Notes: generated from the letters alone by a model not told the origin. A stretch of DNA of 64,000 nt from Amycolatopsis bullii (GCF_014654205.1 NZ_BNAW01000045.1:16948-80947), one strand, 5' to 3'; numbered from the stretch's first letter, positions 38,818-47,582 are shown. Program-made: numbers and translations.

Positions 38818-41799
38818 ATGGCCTTTCGGAAGCTTCGCCTGCTGCTGACGACCGTCCTGACCGGGACGTTGCTGCCTGTGATCGCCCCCGGAGTGGCGGC
38901 CGCGGCGACGCTCCCGCCCGGGTTCGTGCTCCGGGACACCGACTCCGGGCTGGGGCCGTATCAGCTCACGGACTTCGCGTACCTTCCCGACACCTCCGTC
39001 CTCGCCACCGGCAAGGACGGCCGTGTCCGCTGGCTGCCGGTCACCGGCACCGGCCGGACCATCGCCACGCTGCCGGTCCGCGCCGACGGCGACCTCGGGC
39101 TCGTCGGCCTGGCCGTGGCGCCGGACTACGCGACCTCGCGGGCCGTCTACCTCACGCGGTCGATCAACACCGCCGGCGGCTTCGTCATGCGGCTGTCGCG
39201 GTTCACCGTGACCGTGGACGCGGCGGGCGCGCCGGCCGGCCTGACCGGTGAGCGGCCGGTGTTCGAGGCGCCGGGCACCTTCGACGTCCACGGCATCGAC
39301 ACCGTCCTCGCCGCCGCGGACGGGACGCTGTGGCTGTCCGTCGGCGACGACAGCGACTACCGGCAGGTCGACCCGGGCGCGCTGCGCGCCCAGGACGTCG
39401 ACCAGCCGTACGGCAAGCTCCTCCACCTGACCGCCGACGGCCAGGGTGTGCCGGGGAACCCCTACTACGACGCGGCCGCCCCGGGCGCGACCGCGAGCAA
39501 GGTGTTCGCGCGCGGGTTCCGGAACCCGTTCCGCTTCAGCCTCGACCCGAGCCTCGGCCTGCCGGTCGGCGGCGACGTCGGCTGGGGCAGCTGGGAAGAG
39601 CTCGACGTCGTCCAGCGCGGTGCCAACCAGGGCTGGCCGTGCTGGGAGGGCAACCACCAGACGCCGGGCTACAGCTCCCTCCCGGGGTGCGCCGGCGTGC
39701 CGAACCAGCCGCCGCTGTTCGAGCTCCCGCACGGCGACGGGGTGATGACGGGCAACAGCATCACCGGCGGCATTGTCTACAGTGGATCCAGTTATCCGGC
39801 GGCCTACCGCGGCGGGTACTTCTTCGGCGACTACGTGTCGAACCGGATCTGGACGCTGCGGTACGACGACCAGGGAAAGCTCGCGCAGGCCCCGGAAAAC
39901 CCGCCGGCCTTCGACGGCGTCGGCGGTCCGGTGAAGTTCGCGGCGGCACCGAACGGCGACATCGTCTACGCCGACATCGTGTCCGGCACCCTGCGCCGGC
40001 TGGCCTACACCGCGGGCAACACCGCGCCGGTGGCGAACGCCACGACGTCGACGGACCCGGACACCCGCACGGTGTCGTTCGACGGCTCGGCTTCGGTCGA
40101 CTACGACAACGACGTGCTCGGGTACGACTGGGACTTCGGCGATGGCGCCACCGCGGCCGACGCCGGTCCGAAGGTGTCGCACACCTACGCGGCGGGCCCC
40201 GCGTCGTTCACCGCGAAGCTGCGCGTCCGGGACCCGCTGGGGCTCACCGGCGAAGCCACCATCGCGGTCGCGCCCGGCAACCGCACCCCGGTGCTCACGC
40301 TGACCCCGCCCGCGGCCACGACGTTCGCCGTGAACCAGACGGTCTCCGTGCGCGCCACCGCGACCGACGCCGAGGACGGAGCCCTGCCGATCACCTGGAC
40401 CACGGCGGTGCGGCACTGCCCGAGCGAAGCGACGTGCCACTCGCACCCGGGCGTCGGCGGGACCGGCGAGAGCTTCTCGCAGGCGTTCACCGGGCACCCG
40501 GACTCCCGGATGGAATTCACCGCGACGGTGACCGACAGCGCGGGTGTCTCCACGGCCAAGACGTACACGGCGATGCCGCGGCAGCACCGGATCACGCTGC
40601 GCGGCACGCAACCCGCCGCGCTGAGCATCCCGGTGGCGGGCGGGGCCAGCTCGGCCATGGTCACCGAAGGCGCTTCCTTCGACGTCGAGGCCGCGCCGCT
40701 GGCCACCGACGGCGCTTCGAAGTTCTCCGGCTGGCAGGGTGGTCCTGCGGACCCGACCTGGGTCATCACGGTCGGCGCAACCGACTTGACGCTGACGGCG
40801 AACTACACGACCCCGATCGACCAGCGCTACGACGCCGACGCGGCGGTGCGGGCGACCCTCGGCGCGCCGGCGGCGGCCGAGATCACCGACGGCCCGGTCC
40901 ACTACCGGGTGTACGCGAACGGCCGGATGTACTGGAGCGCCGAAACCGGCACCCGGTACATCACCGGACCGGTGCTGGAGAAGTACCTCGCCTACGGCGG
41001 GCACAGCGTGCTCGGCCCGCCGTTGTCCGACACGCTGACGACCCCGGACGGGGTGGCCCAGTACAACCACACGCTCATCAACGGCACGGTGGGTTCGATC
41101 TACTCCACGCCGGCGACGGGCGCGCACCTGATCTTCGGGGAGATCCGGAAGAAGTGGGCGGAGCTGGATTACGAGCGTGGTCTCGGGTATCCGACGACCG
41201 ACGAGCTGGGGACGCCGGACGGGGTGGCTCGCTACAACCACTTCGTCAAGGACGGCACGGCCGGGTCGATCTACTACACGCCGTGGACGGGTGCGCACGC
41301 GATTTTCGGGGAGATCCGGAAGAAGTGGGCGGAGCTGGACTACGAGCGTGGTCTCGGGTATCCGACGACCGACGAGCTCGGCACGCCGGACGGCGTCGCC
41401 CGCTACAACCACTTCGTCAAGAACGGCAACGTCGGGTCGATCTACTGCACGCCGTGGACGGGTGCGCACGCCATCTACGGGGAGATCCGGAAGAAGTGGG
41501 CGGCGCTCGACTACGAGCGCGGTCTCGGCTACCCGGCGACCGACGAGCTCGGCACGCCGGACGGCCGCGGCCGGTACAACCACTTCACCGCCGGCGGCTC
41601 GATCTACTACACGTGGTCCACGGGCGCCCACGTGGTGAAGGGCGAGATCCGCAAGCGCTGGGCGGCGCTCGGCTGGGAGTACTCCTACCTGCACTACCCG
41701 AAGTCGGACGAGTACGCGACGAGCAGCGGGTGGCGCAGCGACTTCGAGGGCGGCTACATCACCTACACCTACGCCGGGCCCCGAGATCGTCGCTGGTGA
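38818..41799 (+). CDS. Secreted PQQ-type sugar dehydrogenase with PKD and LGFP repeats
   Basis: A 993-residue exported protein. Signal peptide to about residue 29 (APGVAAAATLPPG). The six-bladed glucose/sorbosone dehydrogenase propeller (about 32-400) includes LGLVGLAVAPDYATSRAVYL, DVHGIDTVLAAADGTLWLSV and GDVGWGSWEELDVVQRGANQ. A PKD domain follows (FDGSASVDYDNDVLGYDWDF), then another beta domain and, from about residue 700, a series of LGFP repeats (GAHAIFGEIRKKWAELDYER and the like). LGFP repeats occur in surface proteins of mycolic-acid bacteria and relatives and may bind the wall. Enzymatic activity is inferred from the fold. ATG 38818 has GGAAGGGG upstream. Confidence 0.85.
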   Translation: MAFRKLRLLLTTVLTGTLLPVIAPGVAAAATLPPGFVLRDTDSGLGPYQLTDFAYLPDTSVLATGKDGRVRWLPVTGTGRTIATLPVRADGDLGLVGLAVAPDYATSRAVYLTRSINTAGGFVMRLSRFTVTVDAAGAPAGLTGERPVFEAPGTFDVHGIDTVLAAADGTLWLSVGDDSDYRQVDPGALRAQDVDQPYGKLLHLTADGQGVPGNPYYDAAAPGATASKVFARGFRNPFRFSLDPSLGLPVGGDVGWGSWEELDVVQRGANQGWPCWEGNHQTPGYSSLPGCAGVPNQPPLFELPHGDGVMTGNSITGGIVYSGSSYPAAYRGGYFFGDYVSNRIWTLRYDDQGKLAQAPENPPAFDGVGGPVKFAAAPNGDIVYADIVSGTLRRLAYTAGNTAPVANATTSTDPDTRTVSFDGSASVDYDNDVLGYDWDFGDGATAADAGPKVSHTYAAGPASFTAKLRVRDPLGLTGEATIAVAPGNRTPVLTLTPPAATTFAVNQTVSVRATATDAEDGALPITWTTAVRHCPSEATCHSHPGVGGTGESFSQAFTGHPDSRMEFTATVTDSAGVSTAKTYTAMPRQHRITLRGTQPAALSIPVAGGASSAMVTEGASFDVEAAPLATDGASKFSGWQGGPADPTWVITVGATDLTLTANYTTPIDQRYDADAAVRATLGAPAAAEITDGPVHYRVYANGRMYWSAETGTRYITGPVLEKYLAYGGHSVLGPPLSDTLTTPDGVAQYNHTLINGTVGSIYSTPATGAHLIFGEIRKKWAELDYERGLGYPTTDELGTPDGVARYNHFVKDGTAGSIYYTPWTGAHAIFGEIRKKWAELDYERGLGYPTTDELGTPDGVARYNHFVKNGNVGSIYCTPWTGAHAIYGEIRKKWAALDYERGLGYPATDELGTPDGRGRYNHFTAGGSIYYTWSTGAHVVKGEIRKRWAALGWEYSYLHYPKSDEYATSSGWRSDFEGGYITYTYAGPRDRRW
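41130..41642 (+). repeat. 171-bp LGFP-coding tandem repeats
   Basis: The motif AGATCCGGAAGAAGTGGGCG recurs at 41141, 41312 and 41483, i.e. every 171 bases (57 codons), and the first two full units are nearly identical in DNA. Further diverged LGFP units lie on both sides. The near-identity suggests recent duplication or gene conversion. Confidence 0.9.
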
Positions 41800-41863
41800 C
41801 CGCCACGAAGTTCTTCAACACCTCGAAACGGACGACGAAGTCCAGGCCGTCCGATAAGTCCTC

Positions 41864-43387
41864 TTAGGACTGACGCAGGCCTGCCGGGGTGGTCCCGGCC
41901 GTCGTCAGCGGCAGGCCGAGGGCGACGCGCTCGGTGAGCCACGGGCTCGGCCGGTAGCGGGGGTCGCCGGTGGCCGCGCTGAGGCCGCGCAGGATGCGCA
42001 GCACCACGTCGCCGCCGACGAGGTCGCCCCAGGCCAGCGGGCCGCGGGGGTAGCCGAGGCCGAGGCGGACCGCCGTGTCGATGTCCGCCGGGGTGGCCAG
42101 CTGCTGGCCCGCGATGAAACAAGCCGTGTTGACGATCGACGCCAGCAGGCGCTGCGCGATCGGCGCGGGCCCGTCGCGGACCACGGTCACGGGGTGCCCG
42201 GTGGCGGCCAGTGCACCCCACGCGGCGCGGCCCGCCGCCGGGTCGAGTCCCGGGTGGACGGACATCGTCAGGCGGCGTTCGTAGCCGCCCAGCGGATCGA
42301 CGCCGGCGACGCGGTCCAACGGCAGCCCGGCGCGGGTCGCGGCGTCCACTGTGGATTCCCCGTAGAGCGGCACGAGCAGGATGGCGTCCGGGTAGGCGTC
42401 GGACACCACCTGGACGCCCGCGGACGACAGCGCGCGGGCGAGGTGCTCGTCCGCGGTGAACACCGGGCTCGCCGGCTTCGGCGGGGCGGCGGGCTCGTCG
42501 GCGACCTGCTGCTTGCCGTCCGGGTAGGAGTAGAAGCCTTCGCCGTTCTTGCGTCCGAACAGGCCGGCCGCGACGCGCGGGCGGGTCAACCAGGACGGCC
42601 GCAGCCGCGGGTCGCCGTGGAAGCCGCTCCAGATGCTTTCCAGGACGGCGTGCGAGACGTCGAGGCCGGTGAGGTCGAGCAGTTCGAACGGGCCGAGTTT
42701 CAGGCCGAGGACGTCCCGCGCGATGCGGTCGACGTCGGCGGGCTCGGCCAGCGCCTCGGCGAGGATCTGCAGCGCCTCGGTGTTCAGGCCCCGGCCGGCG
42801 TGGTTGACCAGGAAGCCGGGGGCGTCCTTCGCCAGCACCGGCTCGTGGCCCCAGCTCTTGACCAGCTCGAGCGCTTCGCCCGGCAGCCAGGCGTGCGTGC
42901 GCGCGCCCGGCACCACCTCGACCAGCCGCATCAGCGGCACGGGGTTGAAGAAGTGCAGGCCGAGCAGGCGCCCGGGGTCGGCCAGCGCGGCGGCGATCTC
43001 GGTGACCGACAGCGAACTCGTGTTGGTCGCGAAGATCGTCTTCTGTGGACAGACGCGTTCGAGGCTCGCGAACAGGGCGCGTTTCGTCGCGAGGTCCTCC
43101 CGGACGGCTTCGACCACGAGGTCGACGCCGTCCGCGGGCGCGTCGGGTGCGTCCACGGCGATCAGCCGGTCCCTCACCGCCTGCGGGTCGCCGGTGAGCT
43201 TGCCCTTGGCGGCGAGCTTGTCCACCATCCCGCCGACGTACTCGATCGCGTCGGCGACGGCCTCGCGCCGGACGTCGGCCAGCTCGACGGTCACCCCCGC
43301 GGTCGCGGCCAGCTGGACGATCCCGCGGCCCATCACCCCGGTCCCGATCACCCGGATCCTGCCGACCTGCCCGGCCCACCCCGTCAC
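41864..43387 (-). CDS. 3-hydroxyacyl-CoA dehydrogenase
   Basis: A 507-residue NAD-dependent enzyme with the PaaH/FadB2 layout. The N-terminal Rossmann domain has IRVIGTGVMGRGIVQLAATA; TNTSSLSVTEIAAAL and LGLHFFNPVPLMRLVEVVPG are catalytic-region motifs with the key His, and KDAPGFLVNHAGRGLNTEAL starts the dimer domain. A second C-terminal 3HCDH domain (about 320-500, RLLASIVNTACFIAGQQLAT) is present, as in phenylacetate-pathway members. It oxidises 3-hydroxyacyl-CoA in beta-oxidation or aromatic breakdown. Start GTG 43387. No pathway partners are adjacent; the TetR gene lies just upstream on the same strand. Confidence 0.92.
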   Translation of the reverse strand: MTGWAGQVGRIRVIGTGVMGRGIVQLAATAGVTVELADVRREAVADAIEYVGGMVDKLAAKGKLTGDPQAVRDRLIAVDAPDAPADGVDLVVEAVREDLATKRALFASLERVCPQKTIFATNTSSLSVTEIAAALADPGRLLGLHFFNPVPLMRLVEVVPGARTHAWLPGEALELVKSWGHEPVLAKDAPGFLVNHAGRGLNTEALQILAEALAEPADVDRIARDVLGLKLGPFELLDLTGLDVSHAVLESIWSGFHGDPRLRPSWLTRPRVAAGLFGRKNGEGFYSYPDGKQQVADEPAAPPKPASPVFTADEHLARALSSAGVQVVSDAYPDAILLVPLYGESTVDAATRAGLPLDRVAGVDPLGGYERRLTMSVHPGLDPAAGRAAWGALAATGHPVTVVRDGPAPIAQRLLASIVNTACFIAGQQLATPADIDTAVRLGLGYPRGPLAWGDLVGGDVVLRILRGLSAATGDPRYRPSPWLTERVALGLPLTTAGTTPAGLRQS

Positions 43388-43424
43388 GTCGTGCCGCCTT
43401 CCGCCGTTGGACTCCCGCCTCAGC

Positions 43425-44096
43425 CTAGAGCCCCACGAACTCCGCCATCCGCCTCGCCGAGTGGGCGAAGAACGCGTCGGCCGGATCGACGCTGCCGACG
43501 TACTGGCCGAACAGGTCGAAGCTGATCGCGCCGAACAGCTGGGTCCAGGCCATGAGCAGCCGGGCCACGGTTTCGGGGCCGGCGATGATCCCGAGGGCCT
43601 TCGTCAGCGTCTCGGCCTGGGCACGCAGCTCGGGCGGGACCTCGCCGTCGACGTCCCGCAGCTCGGTGTGCGTGAGGACCTTGACCAGGGCGAGCGCGAC
43701 CCGGGAGGCCGGCACGACGGTGTCCTGCGGTGCGGCGTACCCGGGGATCGGCGAGCCGTAGATCAGCGCGTACTCATGGGGGTGCGCGCGGGCCCAGTCG
43801 CGGGTGCCCTGCCAGATCGCCAGCCAGCGTTCGCGCAGGTCGCCGGTGCCCGGGTCCGCCTTTTCGGCCGCCTCGCCGATGGCGTTGTAGGCGTCGACGA
43901 TCAGGTCGGTCAGCAGCCGGTCGCGGCTCGGGAAGTACCGGTAGATCGCGGACGACACCATGCCCAGCTCCCGAGCCACCGAGCGCAGCGAGAGCCCGTG
44001 CGCGCCGACCTCGGCGAGCTGGCGGCGGGCTTCGTCCTTGATCTCCTGGGTCAGTTCGGCGCGGGCACGTTCACGCGCGGTGCGGGTGGCGGTCAT
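43425..44096 (-). CDS. TetR family transcriptional regulator
   Basis: A 223-residue regulator. The N-terminal helix-turn-helix reads GAHGLSLRSVARELGMVSSA followed by IYRYFPSRDRLLTDLI. The C-terminal ligand domain is of the TetR_C_25-like sort (LLMAWTQLFGAISFDLFGQY). ATG 44096 is chosen because an upstream extension to 44195 would run through the operator array. Divergent from the nitroreductase gene; the 125-base gap holds five phased operator-like sites, so it very likely represses that gene and itself. Confidence 0.92.
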   Translation of the reverse strand: MTATRTARERARAELTQEIKDEARRQLAEVGAHGLSLRSVARELGMVSSAIYRYFPSRDRLLTDLIVDAYNAIGEAAEKADPGTGDLRERWLAIWQGTRDWARAHPHEYALIYGSPIPGYAAPQDTVVPASRVALALVKVLTHTELRDVDGEVPPELRAQAETLTKALGIIAGPETVARLLMAWTQLFGAISFDLFGQYVGSVDPADAFFAHSARRMAEFVGL

Positions 44097-44116
44097 GTGA
44101 TCAGTGTGCCATGACG

Positions 44117-44201
44117 AGAGCGCTGCACAAAATAGAGAGCACTGCTCTTGACAGTGTGCAGCGCTCTGGTGTTCACTGCTCTTAACCGAGAGCACTGCTC
44201 T
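44117..44201. promoter_or_regulatory. Phased TetR operator array
   Basis: Two perfect palindromes AGAGCACTGCTCT lie at 44136-44148 and 44189-44201. Related 13-base sites are centred at 44123, 44161 and 44176, so the five centres are spaced 19, 19, 15 and 19 bases. The outer sites at 44117-44128 and 44156-44167 also form a 12-bp inverted repeat (AGAGCGCTGCAC / GTGCAGCGCTCT). Position between tetR and its divergent neighbour implies control of both. Confidence 0.85.
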
Positions 44202-44221
44202 CCCAAACTTCGGAGGACACC

Positions 44222-44668
44222 ATGACCGCCACCCGCTACATCAAGCCGAAGAAGTCCACCAACGTCTTCAACGAGGCTGTCGCGAAGCTGACCAACCTGG
44301 GCCTGAGCGTCTGGGGCAGCCGGGTGCTGACCGTCGTCGGCCGGAAGAGCGGCGAGCCGCGCTCGGTGCCGGTCAACCTGCTGACCGTCGACGGTGTCCG
44401 CTACCTCGTCGCCCCGCGCGGCGAGACGCAGTGGGTGCGGAACCTGCGTGCGGCCGGCCAGGGCACGCTCCGCGTCGGCCGCCGCGTCGAGGCGTTCACC
44501 TTCCGCGAGCTGGCCGACGACGAGAAGCCGGGCATCCTGCGCGCCTACCTCAAGCGCTGGAAGTTCGAGGTCGGCGTGTTCTTCGACGGCGTCGACGCCA
44601 AGGCCTCGGACGAGAAGCTGCGCGAGATCGCGCCGGGCTACCCGATCTTCGAGATCTTCACGAAGTAG
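44222..44668 (+). CDS. Deazaflavin (F420)-dependent nitroreductase family protein
   Basis: A 148-residue Ddn-type split beta-barrel protein. Landmarks are RVLTVVGRKSGEPRSVPVNL, RYLVAPRGETQWVRNLRAAG and GTLRVGRRVEAFTFRELADD, the F420-binding surface in mycobacterial Ddn. Members reduce quinones or nitro compounds with F420H2. GGAGG lies 6 bases before ATG 44222. Regulated presumably by the divergent TetR; the inducer would be an electrophile or quinone. Confidence 0.9.
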   Translation: MTATRYIKPKKSTNVFNEAVAKLTNLGLSVWGSRVLTVVGRKSGEPRSVPVNLLTVDGVRYLVAPRGETQWVRNLRAAGQGTLRVGRRVEAFTFRELADDEKPGILRAYLKRWKFEVGVFFDGVDAKASDEKLREIAPGYPIFEIFTK

Positions 44669-44681
44669 GTTTGCGCGCTTT

Positions 44682-44731
44682 CGGGGGTCCGGGTGGCGGA
44701 GCCCCCGGCCCGGGGCGAAGCCCCGGTTGTC
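44682..44731. repeat. GC-rich palindromic intergenic repeat, copy B
   Basis: GGGGGTCCGGGTGGCGGAGC and the next 30 bases form two tandem hairpins (GGGGG...CCCCC and CCGGGGC...GCCCCGG). It lies between convergent genes, the usual place for such elements, where it can end transcription from both sides. It matches copy A closely. Confidence 0.8.
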
Positions 44732-44915
44732 ACCGCCGCGTCAGGTTGGCCGCGACCAGGACCACGCCGACCAGGAACGCGACGAGCCCGATGAGGAACC
44801 ACAGCTTCTGGCCGGTCATGAAGCTGCCGGTGATGACGCCGATGCCCTGCAGCACCCAGACGGCGCCGACGAGCACGAGCACGACCCCGGCCGCGAGGGT
44901 GATCCACCGCCTCAT
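44730..44915 (-). CDS. Small two-helix membrane protein
   Basis: A 61-residue protein with two transmembrane helices (ITLAAGVVLVLVGAVWVLQG and LWFLIGLVAFLVGVVLVAAN) and a basic end. Proteins of this size with WVLQGxGV and SFM.GQ.LW are widespread in actinobacteria, with unknown role. It lies 9 bases downstream of the response regulator stop on the same strand and could be co-transcribed with that two-component system. Confidence 0.8.
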   Translation of the reverse strand: MRRWITLAAGVVLVLVGAVWVLQGIGVITGSFMTGQKLWFLIGLVAFLVGVVLVAANLTRR

Positions 44916-44924
44916 GCGTCCAGC

Positions 44925-45581
44925 TTAAGCGGGCGGCACCAGTTTGTGGCGGTAGGCGTAGACGACGGCGTGCACCCGGTCGGGCAGCCCGAGCTTGCTC
45001 AGCACGCGCGACACGTGCGTCTTCACCGTCTCCTCGCCGACGTGCAGCTTCCGCGCGATCTCGGCGTTGCTGCAGGCGCCGGCGAGCAGCAGCAGCACCT
45101 CGCGTTCGCGGGAGGTCAGCCGGGCCAGCTCCGGGGGTTCGGCCGCCGCCGGTTCGAGGACCGACGCGAACTTCGCCACCAGCCGCCGCGTCACCGAGGG
45201 GTCGATCAGCGCGTCCCCGCGCGCCGCCACCCGCATCGCCGCGACCAGCTCCTCCGGCGCCAGGCTCTTCAGCAGGAACCCGCTCGCCCCGGCCCGCAGC
45301 GCGCGGTAGACGTACTCGTCGGCGTCGTAGGTCGTGAGGACGAGGACGCGGGTGTCGTTGCCGGGCGCGGAAAGGATCGCCTCGGTCGCGGCGAGGCCGT
45401 CGAGGCGGGGCATCCGGACGTCGAGGACCGCGACGTCCGGGCGCAGGCGGGCGGTCTCGGCGACGGCTTCGCGGCCGTCGGACGCCTCGCCGACGCAGGT
45501 GAAGTCGGGCTGGGTGTCGAGCAGCGCGCGCATCCCGGACCGGAACATCGCGTGGTCGTCGGCCAGCAGGACGCGGATCAT
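44925..45581 (-). CDS. NarL/FixJ-type response regulator
   Basis: A 218-residue regulator. The receiver has acidic residues in VLLADDH and the phospho-acceptor Asp in DVAVLDVRMPRLDG, with conserved Lys in GASGFLLKSLAPEEL. The C-terminal LuxR helix-turn-helix reads LTSREREVLLLLAGACSNAE then ARKLHVGEETVKTHVSRVLS. ATG 45581 overlaps the stop of the kinase gene (ATGA), so the pair is co-translated. Signal and targets are not predictable. Confidence 0.95.
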   Translation of the reverse strand: MIRVLLADDHAMFRSGMRALLDTQPDFTCVGEASDGREAVAETARLRPDVAVLDVRMPRLDGLAATEAILSAPGNDTRVLVLTTYDADEYVYRALRAGASGFLLKSLAPEELVAAMRVAARGDALIDPSVTRRLVAKFASVLEPAAAEPPELARLTSREREVLLLLAGACSNAEIARKLHVGEETVKTHVSRVLSKLGLPDRVHAVVYAYRHKLVPPA

Positions 45582-46732
45582 GTGCTCTCCACCGGGAAGG
45601 TCGTGCGCAGCTGCCAGAGCCCGCCGGTTTCGCCGTAGGAGACCTGGCCGCCGAACAGGGTGACGCGACGGCGGATCCCCGCCAGGCCGCGGTGCGCGTG
45701 CTCGTTCTCGGCCGTCCGGTTTTCGCGGAGACCGTTGGTCACCACGAGCACGACCTCGGTGCGGCCGAGGTTCAGCTCGACCTCGACCGGGCCCTCGCCG
45801 TGGCGCAGGGCGTTGGTCAGGGCCTCCTGGGCGATCCGGTAGAGCGCGATGTCGAGCGAGCCCGGCAGCTCGCGGGGCTCTCCGCGCAGCGTCAGCCGGG
45901 TCGGCAGGCCGGCCGCGCGGACCGTCTCGACCAGCTCGCCGAGGTTGTCCAGGCCGGGCTGTTCGACGTTGGTTTCGGCGTGCAGCAGGTCGAGCAGCCG
46001 CCGCAGGTCGGCCATCGCCGAGCGGCTCGCCGATTCGACGGCGCCGAGCGACTTCCGGGCCGGTTCGGCGCCCTCGGGCAGGCCGAGCCGGGCGGCGCCG
46101 GCGTGCACGCCGATGGCGCTGACGTGGTGGGAGATCACGTCGTGCAGGTCGCGCGCGATGGTGGTGCGTTCCTCGAGGACGGCCCGTTTGACGGCCTCTT
46201 CCTGCTGCTGGCGGCGTTCGTCGGCTTCGCGCTCGAGATCGGCGATGTAGGCGCGCCGGGCGGTCGTGTACCGGCCGACCAGCCACGGCAGCAGCGCGGA
46301 GACGCTGACGTTGATGACGATGAGCCGCCAGTCGGCGGCCGTCCGCCCGCCGCCCTCGATGCAGCCGACGGCGACCCCGGCGAGCAGCGCCCCGAGCGCG
46401 AGCACGGCAGGCCGGGTCCGCAGCCAGGCGCCGGCCCGGTAGCCGGCGATGAGGATCCCGGCGTTGTTCCCGGTGACGTACCCCTGGCAGGTGCAGAGGA
46501 GGACGGGCGCGCTGGCGTAGAGGACGGCGTGGGCGAGCGCGACCCACCCGGAGTACCGGGCGGCCCCGGCGAGCGCGGCGTTGGCGGCGACCCCGGCGAG
46601 CAGCACGGCCCAGGCCCGCCAGCCGGCCTCGCCGAGCGGACCGCGGAGGACGAAGAGAGCGGCGTCGCAGACCACGCAGACGAGCGCGACCAGCAGCGAC
46701 TGCCGTCTCAGCGATCCCCGGATGTCCTGCAC
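45578..46732 (-). CDS. NarL-type sensor histidine kinase (HisKA_3)
   Basis: A 384-residue membrane kinase. Four to six transmembrane helices fill the first 150 residues with almost no extracellular loops; a coiled linker follows. The H box is RDLHDVISHHVSAIGVHAGA with the phospho-His in DLHDV. The HATPase domain contains IAQEALTNALRHGEG and a GLAGIRRRV G box. The layout, like DesK/LiaS-type kinases, suggests sensing in or at the membrane. GTG 46732. It phosphorylates the overlapping response regulator. Confidence 0.94.
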   Translation of the reverse strand: MQDIRGSLRRQSLLVALVCVVCDAALFVLRGPLGEAGWRAWAVLLAGVAANAALAGAARYSGWVALAHAVLYASAPVLLCTCQGYVTGNNAGILIAGYRAGAWLRTRPAVLALGALLAGVAVGCIEGGGRTAADWRLIVINVSVSALLPWLVGRYTTARRAYIADLEREADERRQQQEEAVKRAVLEERTTIARDLHDVISHHVSAIGVHAGAARLGLPEGAEPARKSLGAVESASRSAMADLRRLLDLLHAETNVEQPGLDNLGELVETVRAAGLPTRLTLRGEPRELPGSLDIALYRIAQEALTNALRHGEGPVEVELNLGRTEVVLVVTNGLRENRTAENEHAHRGLAGIRRRVTLFGGQVSYGETGGLWQLRTTFPVEST

Positions 46733-46769
46733 ACCCGCAACTGTGCCCTAACCGCGGTGCGAAGGAGGT

Positions 46770-46820
46770 GGGAACGCCCCGATGCGGCGTGAGGGGGGTG
46801 CGCGGCACCGGAGCGTTCCC
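46770..46820. promoter_or_regulatory. Inverted repeat upstream of the NarL-type kinase gene
   Basis: GGGAACGC (46770-46777) and GCGTTCCC (46813-46820) form a perfect 8-bp inverted repeat with a 35-base spacer, 38 bases upstream of the kinase start and 18 bases past the stop of the next gene. It could be an operator or a loose hairpin terminator. Confidence 0.3.
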
Positions 46821-46837
46821 GGCTTGGGGCGCTGGGG

Positions 46838-47446
46838 TCAGCTCGTGGGGCGGGCCGAGTAGCCGCCTCGGCGCTGGCCCGGCTGGCGCTGGCCCGGCTC
46901 GAAGCCCTTGCCCAGCGACGTTGCCGTGGCCGTCTGGCCCTCGACCTTCGCCACCACCGTCACGTTCGTGTCGCCCGTCTTCACGTCGCCCGTCTTCTCG
47001 GTCGACGAGTCGAGCGTGTACGTCTGCTTGTAGCCGTCCTTGCTGGTCAACGTCACCGAAGTGGCGCTCAGCTCGGTGACGTCGCCGGTCTGCAGGCGCT
47101 CGGTCGTGTAGCCGCCGTTGCCGTTCGACACCACGAAGTCGCCGTGCAGCGCGTCTCGGAGCGCCGCCATCCCGCCGCCGAAGCCGCCGCCCGGGCCCTG
47201 GCCGCGGAACTGGCCGCCGCCGGGTCCGCCCGGGCCGCCGAAGCCGCCGGGGCCCTGGGCCGTGTTGTTGTCGGCGCTGCTGGTGCCCGCCCAGATCGCC
47301 GCGCCGCCGCCCGCCGCGATCACCACGGCGATGCCGGCCGCGATCGCCGTCTTCTTGCCGGACCAGCCCTTCTTCGGCGCGGCCGGGGCCGGGTCGCCCC
47401 AGTTGGCGCCCTCGGGCTGGGTGTTCGGCATCGGCTCGGTCGTCAT
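46838..47446 (-). CDS. Membrane-anchored Gly-rich extracytoplasmic protein
   Basis: A 202-residue protein. A short cytoplasmic N terminus (PKKGWSGKK) precedes one transmembrane helix (TAIAAGIAVVIAAGGGAAIW), then a Gly/Phe/Gln-rich stretch (GGFGGPGGPGGGQFRGQGPG) and a small beta domain (TSVTLTSKDGYKQTYTLDSS) similar to DUF5666-type domains. ATG 47446 has a GGAGGACA site upstream. Divergent from the OmpR-type two-component operon, with CACAGC direct-repeat operators reading toward both genes. It may be an accessory or target protein of that system. Confidence 0.75.
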   Translation of the reverse strand: MTTEPMPNTQPEGANWGDPAPAAPKKGWSGKKTAIAAGIAVVIAAGGGAAIWAGTSSADNNTAQGPGGFGGPGGPGGGQFRGQGPGGGFGGGMAALRDALHGDFVVSNGNGGYTTERLQTGDVTELSATSVTLTSKDGYKQTYTLDSSTEKTGDVKTGDTNVTVVAKVEGQTATATSLGKGFEPGQRQPGQRRGGYSARPTS

Positions 47447-47496
47447 CGTGTCCTCCGGTGGGGCCCACACTGGTCCTGCTCAGGTTCGCCGCCGCG

Positions 47497-47582
47497 GCTG
47501 TGTTTGAGCTGTGGGGAGCGTCAGCGCTCGCTGTGCCTCGAACGCGCGAACCTTCACAGCAAATGCACAGCGAGCGCACAGC
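47497..47582. promoter_or_regulatory. Direct-repeat operators (11-bp phase) for the OmpR-type regulator
   Basis: On the plus strand CACAGC occurs at 47555, 47566 and 47577, each exactly 11 bases apart. On the opposite strand the same hexamer (seen as GCTGTG) occurs at 47497, 47508 and 47530, i.e. 11 and 22 bases apart. Each set points toward one of the two divergent genes. Direct repeats at 11-bp spacing are the classic binding pattern of PhoP/OmpR-type dimers in actinobacteria. Confidence 0.8.

Noticed and set aside
41130..41642. Regular repeats considered as a CRISPR array
   Set aside because: The repeats are 171 bp, in frame, contiguous and encode LGFP units; there are no spacers or cas genes.
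38746..41694. Very long minus-strand frame opposite the sugar dehydrogenase
   Set aside because: Arg/Val/Gly-rich shadow without motifs; the plus strand has a signal peptide and known domains.
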